Positions 53,372-62,763 of a DNA stretch of 64,000 nucleotides are shown piece after piece. Numbering within the stretch: position 1 is the first letter of the stretch; each line of letters opens with the position of its first letter. The DNA comes from Sphingobacteriales bacterium. GTDB lineage: Bacteria > Bacteroidota > Bacteroidia > Chitinophagales > UBA2359. Location: contig JADJTG010000013.1 in assembly GCA_016711285.1 (NCBI GenBank), positions 40,001 through 104,000 on the forward strand, written 5' to 3'. The translations under genes were made by a program, and so were the position numbers. Below the pieces are notes generated by a model. It was not told the origin of the DNA, did not search any database, and saw only the letters and a list, made by a program, of their open reading frames with translations.

Positions 53372-56300
53372 CTACAACTTTATCCATTGTGTGCTTTGTG
53401 TGAGGTGTCCGTCTTGTTTCCACGCTGCCCAATAGATGCCGCTCGGCAGGGCTGCTATCGAAAAATCGGCGCAACTATTGTCGGCACTCAACACAAAAGT
53501 TGTCATCAACCGACCCTGTGCATCGTACAACTCCACCACATTGCGCACCGCATCGCTGGTGTAGGGGGTGCAAATATGTAAGGTATTGCCGCCGGCAGGG
53601 TTGGGGCTGCATTGTAGGCGGGCTGCATCGGTATTGATTTTGTGCGCCTGCGGATAGCGCGCCGCCCCCTGCTGTTTGGCGGCAGGAAATACCAAATCGG
53701 GAATATCGGGGACAATAGCTTCGCCTGTAAAATGACTCCACAAAGCCGCCGCCTGTGCTGCTGCTGCGTGGGGTTTTCGGCGATACTCAAAAGCGTGTTG
53801 AGTTGGGCAGTAGTGGGCGTATATTCGGTAGTGGCACTGTAATACTGCAAATTGATGCTTTGCAGCGTTTTAAAATCAGCTTCTTCTTCCGTGTCGGTGG
53901 GTAGTGCATTCAGGAGGCTTTGTGCCGCAGCAACATCATTTTGTGCTATTTTTATGCACAGCAAAGTTTGTACTGCCGCCGTAGTGCCTTCCTCTTCCAA
54001 TACTTCCTGTATTTGTTCGGAGTCGTTTTCGGTCATGAACTTTTGGAGCAAACGCTGCAATATCAACTCTTTGCGGCTGCTGTGCCGTTTGATGTCGCTG
54101 CTCAGATAATCGCGCGCCGAAAGCACCTGCTCCGTTTTGATGCTATACAGCAAAGCATATACGCCGGCAGGTACGTGGTTGTAGGCAATGTTCATCAGGC
54201 TGTCGCTCAGGGGCGCATTGCTCAACAAAATATCGTTGCGTTTCCATTGTGCCCTAGCGGTTTGCTCGGCGGTGGCTGCCAATACACTATCCGACAAATA
54301 GGGCGAAGCGGTTTTGAGCGACTGGTAAGTGGAATATTGATTGGGAGTAGTGGCAATTTTGCTCAGCAATACCTCCTTGCTGTCGTTGTCTATTTCTTGT
54401 TTCAGGTTGCGGATAATATCGCGCTCCCCCTCCAAACAATCGCGGGTGAGCGGCACACAGGGGTCTGGAGTAATAGGGCTGTCTTCTACCTCCAAGCAAC
54501 CTGCATAACCCTCCAAAGGTGCTGCGATATTGGCATAATAATGATTATGAAAAAGGCAATAACCGTCGGTATCATCATAATCGCAATGCGGCACCAAGCG
54601 CGCATCGGAGGGATTTTCGGGATAATAGTAGATAAATTCTTCGGTTTCGGCTGCATCGGCTATAAAATGATGATGATGCGCCGCACTGAACAAATTTACC
54701 TGCGGCTCATCTGCCGTGCCTTGGTCGGCAATACTGCCATTTGCCATTCCTGCGCCTCATACATATACATCTGCTTCCGAACAGGTAAAATCATTTTCGG
54801 CGATATTTAAGCCGCTGTTGTTGCCTTCTGCCGAAATTCCAATAAAGGTGTTTTCAAAATCATTACATTCTATCAGGTTTTCGTACATTCCCAAACCGGA
54901 AAGCATTATACCCACACTGCCCGACATCAATAAATTTCCTTTTGCTTCAAAAGCATTTCCCGACAATTTTTTTCCGCCTCGTGCATATATATTTGCCAAA
55001 TTACCCAATGTCACTGTACCTGTCGGCTCTGTCTGTTCTATGAAATCGTTGTTGTAAGCAAATAAATTGGCACTGCCAAAGAGCAGATATCAAAAGTATT
55101 ATTATGAAATATATTGCGCTGCTCATCGGTGGCATCTAATATGCCGACTCGTACCTGATTGGTGGGTACTAATAAACTACTACGCGTGTAAATACCATAG
55201 CTCTCCGCCCGAAAAATTGCACGCATCTTGCCACCATAAAAGAAGCATCTAAACCCGTGATGCCGTATTGTTGGAGGTTGGTGAAGGTGCAGCCTTTGAA
55301 TGGAATATTGCTCACCGCCCACAAACTTACGCCCGTGTGGGTTTGGCTATCGGTGCACTCAAATATGCAATCGGTGAATGCCGACACATTGGCGAGGGTA
55401 TAGCGCAACATTTCTACGGATTTACGGTTGTTGAGGAAGGTGCACTCCTGCGCCTGCACAATGCCGCCGTAGTATTCTTGGGGGCTGGCATAGTTGCGGC
55501 GGGTGGTGCTCACGGCGCAGATGGCGTTTTCGATGAGGGCATCATTGCTGAATTGCACCACGCCGGGTCCGTCGGCAGCGAGGGCGTTGGCGGCATTGAG
55601 CATAGCGGCGGTGTGTGCCACTGCGGGGTTGCCCCATACCTCTATGCCCTGCCAGCGTTGTCCGGCGCAGGCGGAGGTGATAGTGGCACCATCTACCACT
55701 AATCGCGCCCCGCGCTCCACAATGATGCGCGCTTCGGCGGGCATACGCACCTCGCACTGCAAAGTGAGCGTGGCTCCGGATTTTACAACTATATCTTCAT
55801 ACATACGAATCGGGAAATCCCACGTTTCGTTTTCGGTGATTTCCCAAGGAACAGCAGATTTAGGGCAGTTGAATATATAATCTTTAACCGAAAATAAATA
55901 AGTATTGCGATGAACACGCGCAATTTGTTCGGGTGATAAATAACGAGAGGAGTTGGCATCGCTCATCATATTATTGGTACCATTTTGAGGGTCGGTAAAA
56001 TCGTTGTTAGGAGTACCACAGTTCCAAATATGGGGATGATGGCAATTTTGTGGACACTCTGTTGTGCCTGCACCAAATACATCATCTAAATATTCCAAAG
56101 ATTGAGTATTACAAATTTCAGGGCAACAAGTAGCTTGGTAAGTGTGTAATAGCCCCAAATTATGCCCCAACTCGTGCGCTAATTGTCGCCCTATAATAAC
56201 ACTCAATGTATTGGGGTCTGTGTTTGGTTGGAAGCAATTGACTAAATAAAGTCCTAATTCATCATCATCACTAAAATTTAGTCCAGATTGGTCTACTACT

Positions 56301-56844
56301 CCTCCTAATTCTGCCGCTCCACCGACACCACCACCTGTTGGTAAATTTCCTGTAAAGTATATATTAATTTCGTGTTCTATATTTACATGATATTGAGGAA
56401 AATTAAAACTTTTTGCATGATGATTTACTGGGTCCTCATGAAAATATATATCTTGAAGTACAAATTCAATTTTAGAGTCGGTAATATGGCAGTCATCTCC
56501 ACATACACAGGGATAAGGGCGAAAAGGAGCGGCGATATTGCGATAACGTTCATTAAGCCCCCCACTCCAATACGGCATTCGTAAGTATGGCTCTGTCTTG
56601 CGGAGTGTCATCAAAATTTTGTTTATCGGCAAGGCTGTTCCAAAATACATGCATATTAATAGCGATTTGCTTTACCGAGCAGTTGCGATTAAATCAATAG
56701 TTTTGCTGGGGTCTGTAGCGGTCATTAAAAAGCAGCACTGGCAAAAGTACAAGTTTGAACTTTAGTGTTTATGCTTTCCTCTATACCGTAGCAAACAGAT
56801 TCCTGTGCTTGTAAAAAGAGGAAACAAACAATAATAAAAAACAA
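53372..56844 (-). pseudogene. Secreted M43-like metzincin protease with beta-helix region and T9SS sorting domain (several frameshifts)
   Basis: One gene of about 1155 residues pieced together from six frame segments. It starts 10 bases after the preceding gene's stop with a hydrophobic signal (LFFIIVCFLFLQAQ, non-ATG start), then ESVCYGIEES. The zinc site is LAHELGHNLGLLH (HExxHxxGxxH, at about 56140-56180) with a downstream Met-turn NNMMSDA, as in pappalysin-type (M43) enzymes. Then a right-handed beta-helix-like region (VVDGATITSACAGQRWQGIEVWG), a helical region, and a type A T9SS domain (LQCSPNPAGGNTLHIC, ALPSGIYWAAWKQ, ending TQSTQWIKL). Frame changes fall near 56730, 56690, 56570, 55220, 55060 and 53755, nearly all fitting single-base losses; one in-frame TGA at 54757-54759 also interrupts it. 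Confidence 0.8.
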
Positions 56845-56853
56845 AGATTTTTC

Positions 56854-57839
56854 TTATGATTTATAAAATTTAGTGGTGTAAAAATTTGATGATTTGCCGT
56901 GTTTTTAAACAAAATCATATACACTCCGGCGGCTAAATGTGCCGTAGATATTTCAGCAGAAGGCTCACGAACAGGAAATTGTGCCAATATTTGACCATTG
57001 CTCGACAACAATATACATTCCGCAGTATCATATACCGAAAAATCGGGGATTGTGAAAATTAGTTTTTCAGGAAATGCAGTTATTTCAATGGGCGTATCTG
57101 CGCTTCCGTCATCTACTCCATATACTAAGGAATAATCACAATCATCGCTGCCATTGGCATAGTAGGGGTCTATTTCCAAAGTAACTGCAATTGCATCATC
57201 TTGATAGCAATGTAAAACTCCTTCCCCACCATCATCCAAAATAAGAAAATTATAAATAAAAAAAGGAGTCGCACCATACAAACTATTGATTTTTGTGTTT
57301 TCAATCATCCAAATACCAGTTTCATCAGCAAGTTGTTGTTCTACACTATCACTAATTATAAAATGTATATACTGATTTTTAGTAATAACACCCTCTATAG
57401 TTTGGTAATTAATAGAATCAACAATGGCAGTTACATCATAATAATTTGAGGAGTATAAATCACTTATTATTTTTGTATTCCATGCATCACCGACTTCCGC
57501 ATTAAAATCATACAAAGTAAAAAAATCTTGCCCGTCATATAGTTTCACCAAGCCATTTTGTTCGTGTATATATAAAGTATCAACAAAAGCAAGAGAACGC
57601 AATTCTAAAATTTTGCAGGCTGTATTTTCAATCAGAGTATTGCCTATACATTCCATAGTGACAGTCCAATAGTCAGGAGGTCCCAAAGGCGAACGTTGAG
57701 CATACCACCACTTCGCCCCAATGGGTGCAAACTCGGCATTTTGGGCGTGGGCTTCGGGCGGCGGTGCCACAAAGAGGTAGGCAAATAGCAAAAACAGCAG
57801 CAGCCAACGGGGGCGCAATAAAAATTGTTTCGTTTTCAT
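56854..57839 (-). CDS. Secreted protein with T9SS sorting domain (one frameshift near the end)
   Basis: About 328 residues. Signal peptide about 1-32 (RWLLLFLLFAYLFVAPPPEAHAQ); a beta-rich body of unknown function beginning AEFAPIGAKWWYAQRS, with ENTACKILELRSLAFVDTLYIHEQNGLVKLYDGQDFF; and a T9SS domain (PEKLIFTIPDFSVYDTAECILL, LAAGVYMILF). Adding one base in the run at 56902-56906 makes the C-terminus read KKHGKSSNFYTTKFYKS then stop at 56854, a classic T9SS ending; without it the frame runs on to 56781. Layout resembles the gene at 24636. It lies directly upstream of the metzincin gene (10 bases), so they are probably co-transcribed. Confidence 0.78.
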
Positions 57840-58085
57840 AAATGAAAAAATTAAAAATATAAGATGGGCAATATCGCCCTTGGTTTTTGTTGTGTTATTT
57901 GTTGGTAGTTTTTTTCATTTGGTGCTTGTCTTTCATTTTTCGTGGGATAACGGAGCTAATTTAACGCATCTTTTTCAAAACACCAAATTTTGGAGTAGTT
58001 TTTTTGTCATTGTTTTGTAAAAAAGTTGAGGTTTGTAACTTTTATGATTTCAAAATTTGTGGTTGTTTCATTGCTGCGTATTTAT
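57840..58085. other. Intergenic region upstream of the T9SS protein gene
   Basis: AT-rich, with no open frame of coding character. It leads into the duplicated palindromic element at 58086. I see no clear TAnnTTTG box for the minus-strand gene. Confidence 0.35.
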
Positions 58086-58287
58086 CAGGCGTATTTACAA
58101 GTTTCATAAAAAAAACTCTGCGTCTTTGCGTCTTAGCAGTGAAAAATACTAACCGCAAAGACACAGCAGCCCAAAGAAAAAAATACTAAAACAATTTACA
58201 GGCGTATTTACAAGTTTCATAAAAAAACTTTGCGCCTTAGCGGTGAAAAATACTAACCGCAAAGACACAGCAGCCCAAAGAAAAATA
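58086..58287. repeat. Duplicated palindromic element (about 100 bp, two copies)
   Basis: Copy 1 (about 58086-58183) and copy 2 (about 58199-58287) share nearly all their sequence; copy 2 lacks about 9 bases of the internal CTTTGCGT motif. Each holds an inverted pair: CTGCGTCTTTGCG and CGCAAAGACACAG in copy 1 pair over 13 positions with one mismatch around a 27-base loop. Strings of the kind TTTGCGTCTTTGCG recur in non-coding repeats of many bacterial genomes, so this may be a REP/MITE-like element. A further partial motif (CTTTGCGCCTTCGTGCC) occurs at about 58368-58384. Confidence 0.8.
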
Positions 58288-58462
58288 ATGCTCGCCTTAT
58301 TTTTTTAAATATATAGATTGGTTTTATACATATACTTTATCTGATTTTAACCCAATCCTGACATCGCTTTGCGCCTTCGTGCCTTTTTTAGGCGGTGGTG
58401 TCGTTTTTTTTTACCCCAAAAAAACGGTCGTATAGCTAACAGAGCTTATTAATGAGAATTTT

Positions 58463-59169
58463 TTATTTATGACAACAACTCATTTTCTGGTTTTCCAAAG
58501 CCGGAGAAATATAGGGAATACCCAAATTTAAGCCGCGTAATATCAACAAAACAGCTACCAAACCTACCATATACGGCGTGAGCTTGTTTATTTTTGGCGC
58601 AAACCCAGCGAAATAAATTTTCCGAAAATCATCGTAGCCGCCATTATCGGCATCGTACCCATTCCGAAGGAAAACATCAACAACGCGCCGCTGTAAAAAA
58701 TGTGCCGATGCCGCCGCCGCCGCCAATGCCAAATATACCAGCCACAGGGCAAAAACCATTTACTACTCCTATTCCGAAATACGAAAAAGGTGAAGTACGG
58801 CTTTTAAATATGCCGACAGGCGACTTTGATAAATTGTGTGTAGCGCGATACTAAAGGAATGTTCGTATTTTTTGAACCCAAATAGGCTGACAACAATACC
58901 GCCAAAACAAATACACCTGCAATTATTGAAAGCACTTGCTGGAGTTTGAAAAACGAAAAACTCATTCCCACTGCTCCCAATATGCCGCCCAATATGGAAT
59001 AAGAAACTGCCCTGCCTATGTTGTATAAGCCGATAGCCAATGATTTTCGGGCGGTATCCAACTGGCACCGCAATGCCAATGCCAAAGGACCGCACATACC
59101 CACACAATGAAAACTCCCCAAAATACCAATAGAAAATCCAGTTCCGAACAACAGTGCTATTTCGTTCAT
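58463..59169 (-). pseudogene. Sulfite exporter TauE/SafE-type membrane protein of the cbb3 locus (about seven frameshifts)
   Basis: The reconstructed protein is about 235 residues with six membrane helices: ALLFGTGFSIGILGSFHCVGMCGPLALAL at the N-terminus (the HCxGMCG motif), GLYNIGRAVSYSILGGILGAVGM, then FGIGVVNGFCPCGLVYLALAAA, GTFFYSGALLMFSFGMGTMPIMAATMIFGKFIS and NKLTPYMVGLVAVLLILRGLNLGIPYIS, ending in Cys-Cys-His. Paired Cys motifs (HCVGMC and FCPCG) are typical of the copper-handling branch found with cytochrome cbb3 genes. Its ATG overlaps the ccoH stop (ATGA). Between 58590 and 58830 the frame changes repeatedly, always fitting single-base losses, with the family sequence intact between. 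Confidence 0.8.
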
Positions 59170-59615
59170 TTTTGTATCAATATGCTTTGTTCTTTGTAAT
59201 AAGGCTGCTTGCCATTATTCCACTGAATACGAACCTTGTAATTTCCCGCCACTAAACGGTTTTTTTCAATAGAAAAAAAACCTGCCGTATCCGGTTGTAG
59301 AGGAAGTTGTACGTCTTTGCTTTGGTCGTCTAATTTTATCAATTCCACCGTGCCGCCTTCAAATTGTGTGTGTAAGTTGGCAGGCAACTGAATTTTGACG
59401 TTTTGTGCATCTTGTTGTAATAAGGAGGCTGTGGAAATGCGGTTCAGATTATTGGCAGCATCTATTAATTGTTGATATTTCATCTCTTTTTCATAATAGT
59501 TGCTGTCCATCATTTCATTACTTTGTTGGTAGGCAATGTATATCATCACTCCCATCGCTGCTATAAACAGCACAATCACCATTAAGATTTTATAACCCCA
59601 ATTCATATCAAACAA
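59166..59615 (-). CDS. ccoH: FixH/CcoH-family cytochrome oxidase maturation protein
   Basis: A 149-residue protein with one N-terminal membrane helix (WGYKILMVIVLFIAAMGVMIYIAY) followed by MDSNYYEKEMKYQQLIDAANN, the family mark (N/D-YY-x-K-x-x-x-Y), and a periplasmic beta-sandwich domain (GTVELIKLDDQSKDVQLPL; LVAGNYKVRIQWNNGKQPYYKEQSI). FixH/CcoH helps assemble the cbb3 oxidase. It lies 87 bases after ccoG and overlaps the TauE-like gene by 4 bases, so translation is probably coupled. Confidence 0.9.
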   Translation of the reverse strand: MFDMNWGYKILMVIVLFIAAMGVMIYIAYQQSNEMMDSNYYEKEMKYQQLIDAANNLNRISTASLLQQDAQNVKIQLPANLHTQFEGGTVELIKLDDQSKDVQLPLQPDTAGFFSIEKNRLVAGNYKVRIQWNNGKQPYYKEQSILIQK

Positions 59616-59702
59616 GCAATATTTTTTTATTGAATTTAATCGGTTGAATAGCTGTATTTTATTCCAAAAAATGCTTTCAGCAATAATTTGTACAAAAATG
59701 TA

Positions 59703-61105
59703 TTAAAGAAAAGGACCTAAAAACTTGGTCTTCACGGTTTGTATTTTGGTATCTCCTTGATACACCGCAATTTTTATGTCCGAACTGCGCTTGGTAAGTG
59801 TGTTTTTGGGAATTTCTACAAAGAAAGTAAACTCATTGATAGCTTCGCCTTTCAGCAACAGCTGCGGCTCGCCTACTATTTTTATTTCTCCGGTAGCTCC
59901 TTCTAATTGCAGCTTTATTGGCATGTCTTTGCGCATTTTGTTGATAATTTTTGCCTCAAACAAATTGCTGATTTTTGCGCCTTCTACTTCCTGATATAGC
60001 TGACCTTTTACGCGCGACACATACATATCCACCGTTTTGCGCGACATCACCAAACCGCCCATCAACAGCAGTAGCAGACTGAGCAATACGGTGTAGGCTT
60101 TCATGCGCGTGTTGAAATGAAAAGGCTCTTTGCGGCTGATTTCGTTTTCCGAGGCATAGCGGATCAGTCCACGCGGAAATTTGAGTGCGTCCATTACTTC
60201 GTTGCACGCATCAATACAGGCAGTGCAGCCTACACAATCCAATTGTACGCCGTTTCTGATGTCGATACCGGTGGGGCATACTTGTACGCACTTAAAACAA
60301 TTTACACAATCGCCTTCGGTGCGCTCTGCATTTTTTTTGTATTTGCCGCGAGGCTCGCCGCGTTCATAATCATAAGCCACCAACATGGTGTCTTTATCAA
60401 ACATTACACCCTGTAAGCGTCCGTAAGGACAAATGGTAGTGCATACTATTTCGCGCACAAATGCAAATACGCCGTAAAATAATAAAGTAAATATTATTAA
60501 GCCTACAAATAAACCTACATGGTTTTTGAGTGGCTCGTGCATGTATTTTAATATGGTATCTACACCTAAAATATACGACAAAAAGGTATGCGAAATAAGA
60601 AACGAAATGAACAGGTATATGAAGTGTTTGAGTGCTTTTTTGCCGAATTTTTGTGCTGTCCAAGCCGATTCGTTGAGTTTTCTTTGTTGGCTTGGTGTGC
60701 CTTCAATGAGCCACTCAATAGGGCGAAACACAAATTCCATAAATACCGTTTGCGGACATACCCACCCGCAAAACAAACGCCCGAAAGCCACCGTAAATAA
60801 TACAATAAATACAATAAACGTAATCGTGGCAATGGCGAAAATGAAAAAGTCTTGAGGCCAAAATATTTTACTGAATAATATAAATTTGCTTCCAGGTATG
60901 TTTATCATCATAAAAGGCAAATCATTCACTTTGATAAAAGGCAGGATAAAAAATACCGCCAAATATAAATAAGCTAATATTTTGCGATAATTATACCATT
61001 TTCGGAGGGTTTGAGTGCATAAATCCAATTCCGTTTGCCTTTTTCGGTTACGGTATTGATACGGTCGCGGTAACTTTCGGCTTGCAATAAATCATCGAGA
61101 TTCAC
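59703..61105 (-). CDS. ccoG: Cytochrome c oxidase accessory protein CcoG (one frameshift)
   Basis: About 467 residues when one G near 61010 is restored, giving ESYRDRINTVTEKGKRNWIY and then LKPSGKWYNYRKIL. The likely start is GTG at 61105 (next residues NLDDLLQAES). It is a membrane ferredoxin with five membrane helices; cysteine motifs LFCGWVCPQTVF, CTTICPYGRLQG, and two 4Fe-4S sets CVNCFKCVQVCPTGIDI and CVGCTACIDACNEVMD. The C-terminal IgG-like FixG domain ends TKFLGPFL. CcoG (FixG/RdxA) is a cupric reductase needed to insert copper into CcoN. It sits between ccoP and ccoH as usual. Confidence 0.93.
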
Positions 61106-61188
61106 GGGTGCAGAAGGGGTATTTTAGTTTTTTTTAATATTTTTCAGCTTATTATAGAAAAAACTGGAGAGGCTCTAAACGCTGAATA

Positions 61189-61273
61189 ATCATAGCTTTA
61201 TATATATATTATTGATATTCACAACCAATATTTTTTTCAAAAAAAACCTCTGCTGTGTATATAAAGCTATGAT
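61189..61273. repeat. 16 bp perfect inverted repeat between ccoP and ccoG
   Basis: Positions 61189-61204 (ATCATAGCTTTATATA) are the exact reverse complement of 61258-61273, with 53 bases between. The surrounding gap (61106-61325) is AT-rich and shows no gene. The arms are too AT-rich to be a strong terminator; they may form a regulator site, or an RNA stem, or be a mobile remnant. Confidence 0.7.
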
Positions 61274-61325
61274 TGGTTTTTGTTTACAGCAGAATGGCAA
61301 AAGGTTTCTTTTTTTTTAAAAAAAA

Positions 61326-61370
61326 TTTACTGTTTGAAATGCTACTATTAGCAACACTTCAAACAGTAAA
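61326..61370 (-). terminator. Terminator after ccoP
   Basis: A 13 bp perfect stem (61326-61338 with 61358-61370), continued by an inner GCTACTA/TTAGC-like pairing, followed on the minus strand by a run of eight Ts. It ends the ccoNO-ccoQ-ccoP transcript. Confidence 0.88.
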
Positions 61371-61380
61371 TTGCTCATTA

Positions 61381-62563
61381 TTATTGCGGATTCTTTTCTA
61401 CACTGGCAGTACCGGCGGTAGTATCGGCGGCGGCGGGGCTGCTTGGGTGCTGTCGGCAGGGCAGCAGCAGCTTCTTTCAACAATTCGCCTTGCGGTTCTT
61501 TTGCTCCTTCGGGGTTAGTGCCGTGAATGGATTTTATAAAACTGGAAATCTGTGCAATTTGATGCGGTGTGAAACTTTTTTCCCAAGCAATCATACCCTT
61601 ATCAGGCCAGCCGTATTTGACAGATTTAAATACTCCCGACAAAGAACCGTCGTGCAACCAATAATCATCGGTGAGGTTGGGTCCTACACCGCCTTTTTTA
61701 CTGCCGCCGTGGGCTTCGTGGCAAGGCGCACAATTGCGTACAAACAGGCTTTGACCTTCGCTAATATCGGCATCAGCCAACATTTTTACCGAATTTTCAT
61801 CTACATTGCTGCCTTGCGATTTCAATAATGCTTCGCGCTCCTGACGGGCGGCTATCATTTCTAATTCGTATTCTTTGAGGGGCAGTGGTGCTGTTTCGGC
61901 AATATGATAACGCCACATGTAAATACCCGCAAAAATAATAGTGCCTATGAATGCCGCCGTAAACCAAGGTGGCGTGATGTTGTTCAACTCGCGGATACCA
62001 TCGTAATTGTGCCCTGCATCTAATTTTGCCTCTTCCGAAAGCGGCTGGAAGCGATTCATACTGTTCCATATTTTTTCCCACCAGCTTTCTGTTTCGGTGG
62101 CATAACCTTCTTCGCGGGCGGCTAAATGAAGAGTGCGTGATGTTTCGTATCCTAAATAACAAATCAGGAGTATTTCTACCAAAATCACCAATCCCAAAAA
62201 ATAACTGAGCGTAGTGTTGGAAAAACCTCCGCCTGAAGTCGCCGCCGCTGTGGTGGCATCTTGCGCCATTAAACTTTGTGCCGATAAACCCAACAGCAAT
62301 AACAAACCTAATGTTTTATTATGTTTGCGTGCCAACATACGCACTGCCATCATGAAAGTTTCGCTCAACATATATATTGGAATGAGCAATACAAAGGCTA
62401 CAAACAATAAGAAAAAGTTGAGAAAATACGAAGAAGAAGCACCTGCAGCAGCATTTGCCGCCGTTGTTGCTTCGGCGGTAGTTTGTGCCATCAGCACGGA
62501 ATGACTCCAAAGTGCCAACAGCAAAAAACTCCATTTATATTTTTTATTATTATATGCGTTCAT
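61381..62563 (-). CDS. ccoP: Cytochrome c oxidase cbb3-type subunit III, mono-haem (probable frameshift at the end)
   Basis: About 393 residues. Signal-like start (SFLLLALWSHSVLMAQ), two or three membrane helices (NFFLLFVAFVLLIPIYML; LGLVILVEILLICYLGYE; FTAAFIGTIIFAGIYMWRY), and one cytochrome c domain with CAPCHEAHG (about 276-284) and a distal Met in the C-terminal half (DKGMIAW). One CxxCH rather than two is usual for Bacteroidota CcoP. Near 61445 the frame seems displaced by one base: the alternative reading PSSPAAADTTAGTASVEKNP stops at 61381, before the terminator, while the uninterrupted frame runs through it to 61316. The subunit passes electrons to CcoO. Confidence 0.9.
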
Positions 62564-62588
62564 AAAAATAATGATTAAAAAAAGAAAA

Positions 62589-62747
62589 TTAATCTAAAGG
62601 TAATCTTTCATTTTTTGATATTTCCTGGTCGCTGGTGCTATATACCCAAAGGCTTACCAGTACAAAAAAAATTACAAAAATCAATAGCGAAATAATGGGG
62701 TAAATGCTTACTCCATTAATTTGGGTGAGATACGTTGAGAGTTTCAT
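62589..62747 (-). CDS. ccoQ: CcoQ-like small subunit of cbb3 oxidase
   Basis: A 52-residue single-helix membrane protein: MKLSTYLTQINGVSIYPIIS, then the helix LLIFVIFFVLVSLWVY, then STSDQEISKNERLPLD. The position between ccoNO and ccoP, the single helix followed by a short charged tail, and the length all fit CcoQ/FixQ, which stabilises the core oxidase. Spacing is 16 bases after ccoNO and 25 before ccoP. Confidence 0.82.
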   Translation of the reverse strand: MKLSTYLTQINGVSIYPIISLLIFVIFFVLVSLWVYSTSDQEISKNERLPLD

Positions 62748-62763
62748 ACCTTATTGTTTTTTT

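Noticed and set aside
54757..54759. TGA read as tryptophan (alternative genetic code)
   Set aside because: TGA is used as a normal stop elsewhere (for example accA ends in TGA), and this gene carries several other defects.
53920..54810. Plus-strand frame of 296 codons opposite the metzincin gene
   Set aside because: A shadow of the conserved minus-strand coding sequence; no signal, motif or promoter.
55268..55702. Plus-strand Ala/Gly-rich frame in the beta-helix region
   Set aside because: Antisense shadow of GC-rich codons in the metzincin gene's beta-helix.
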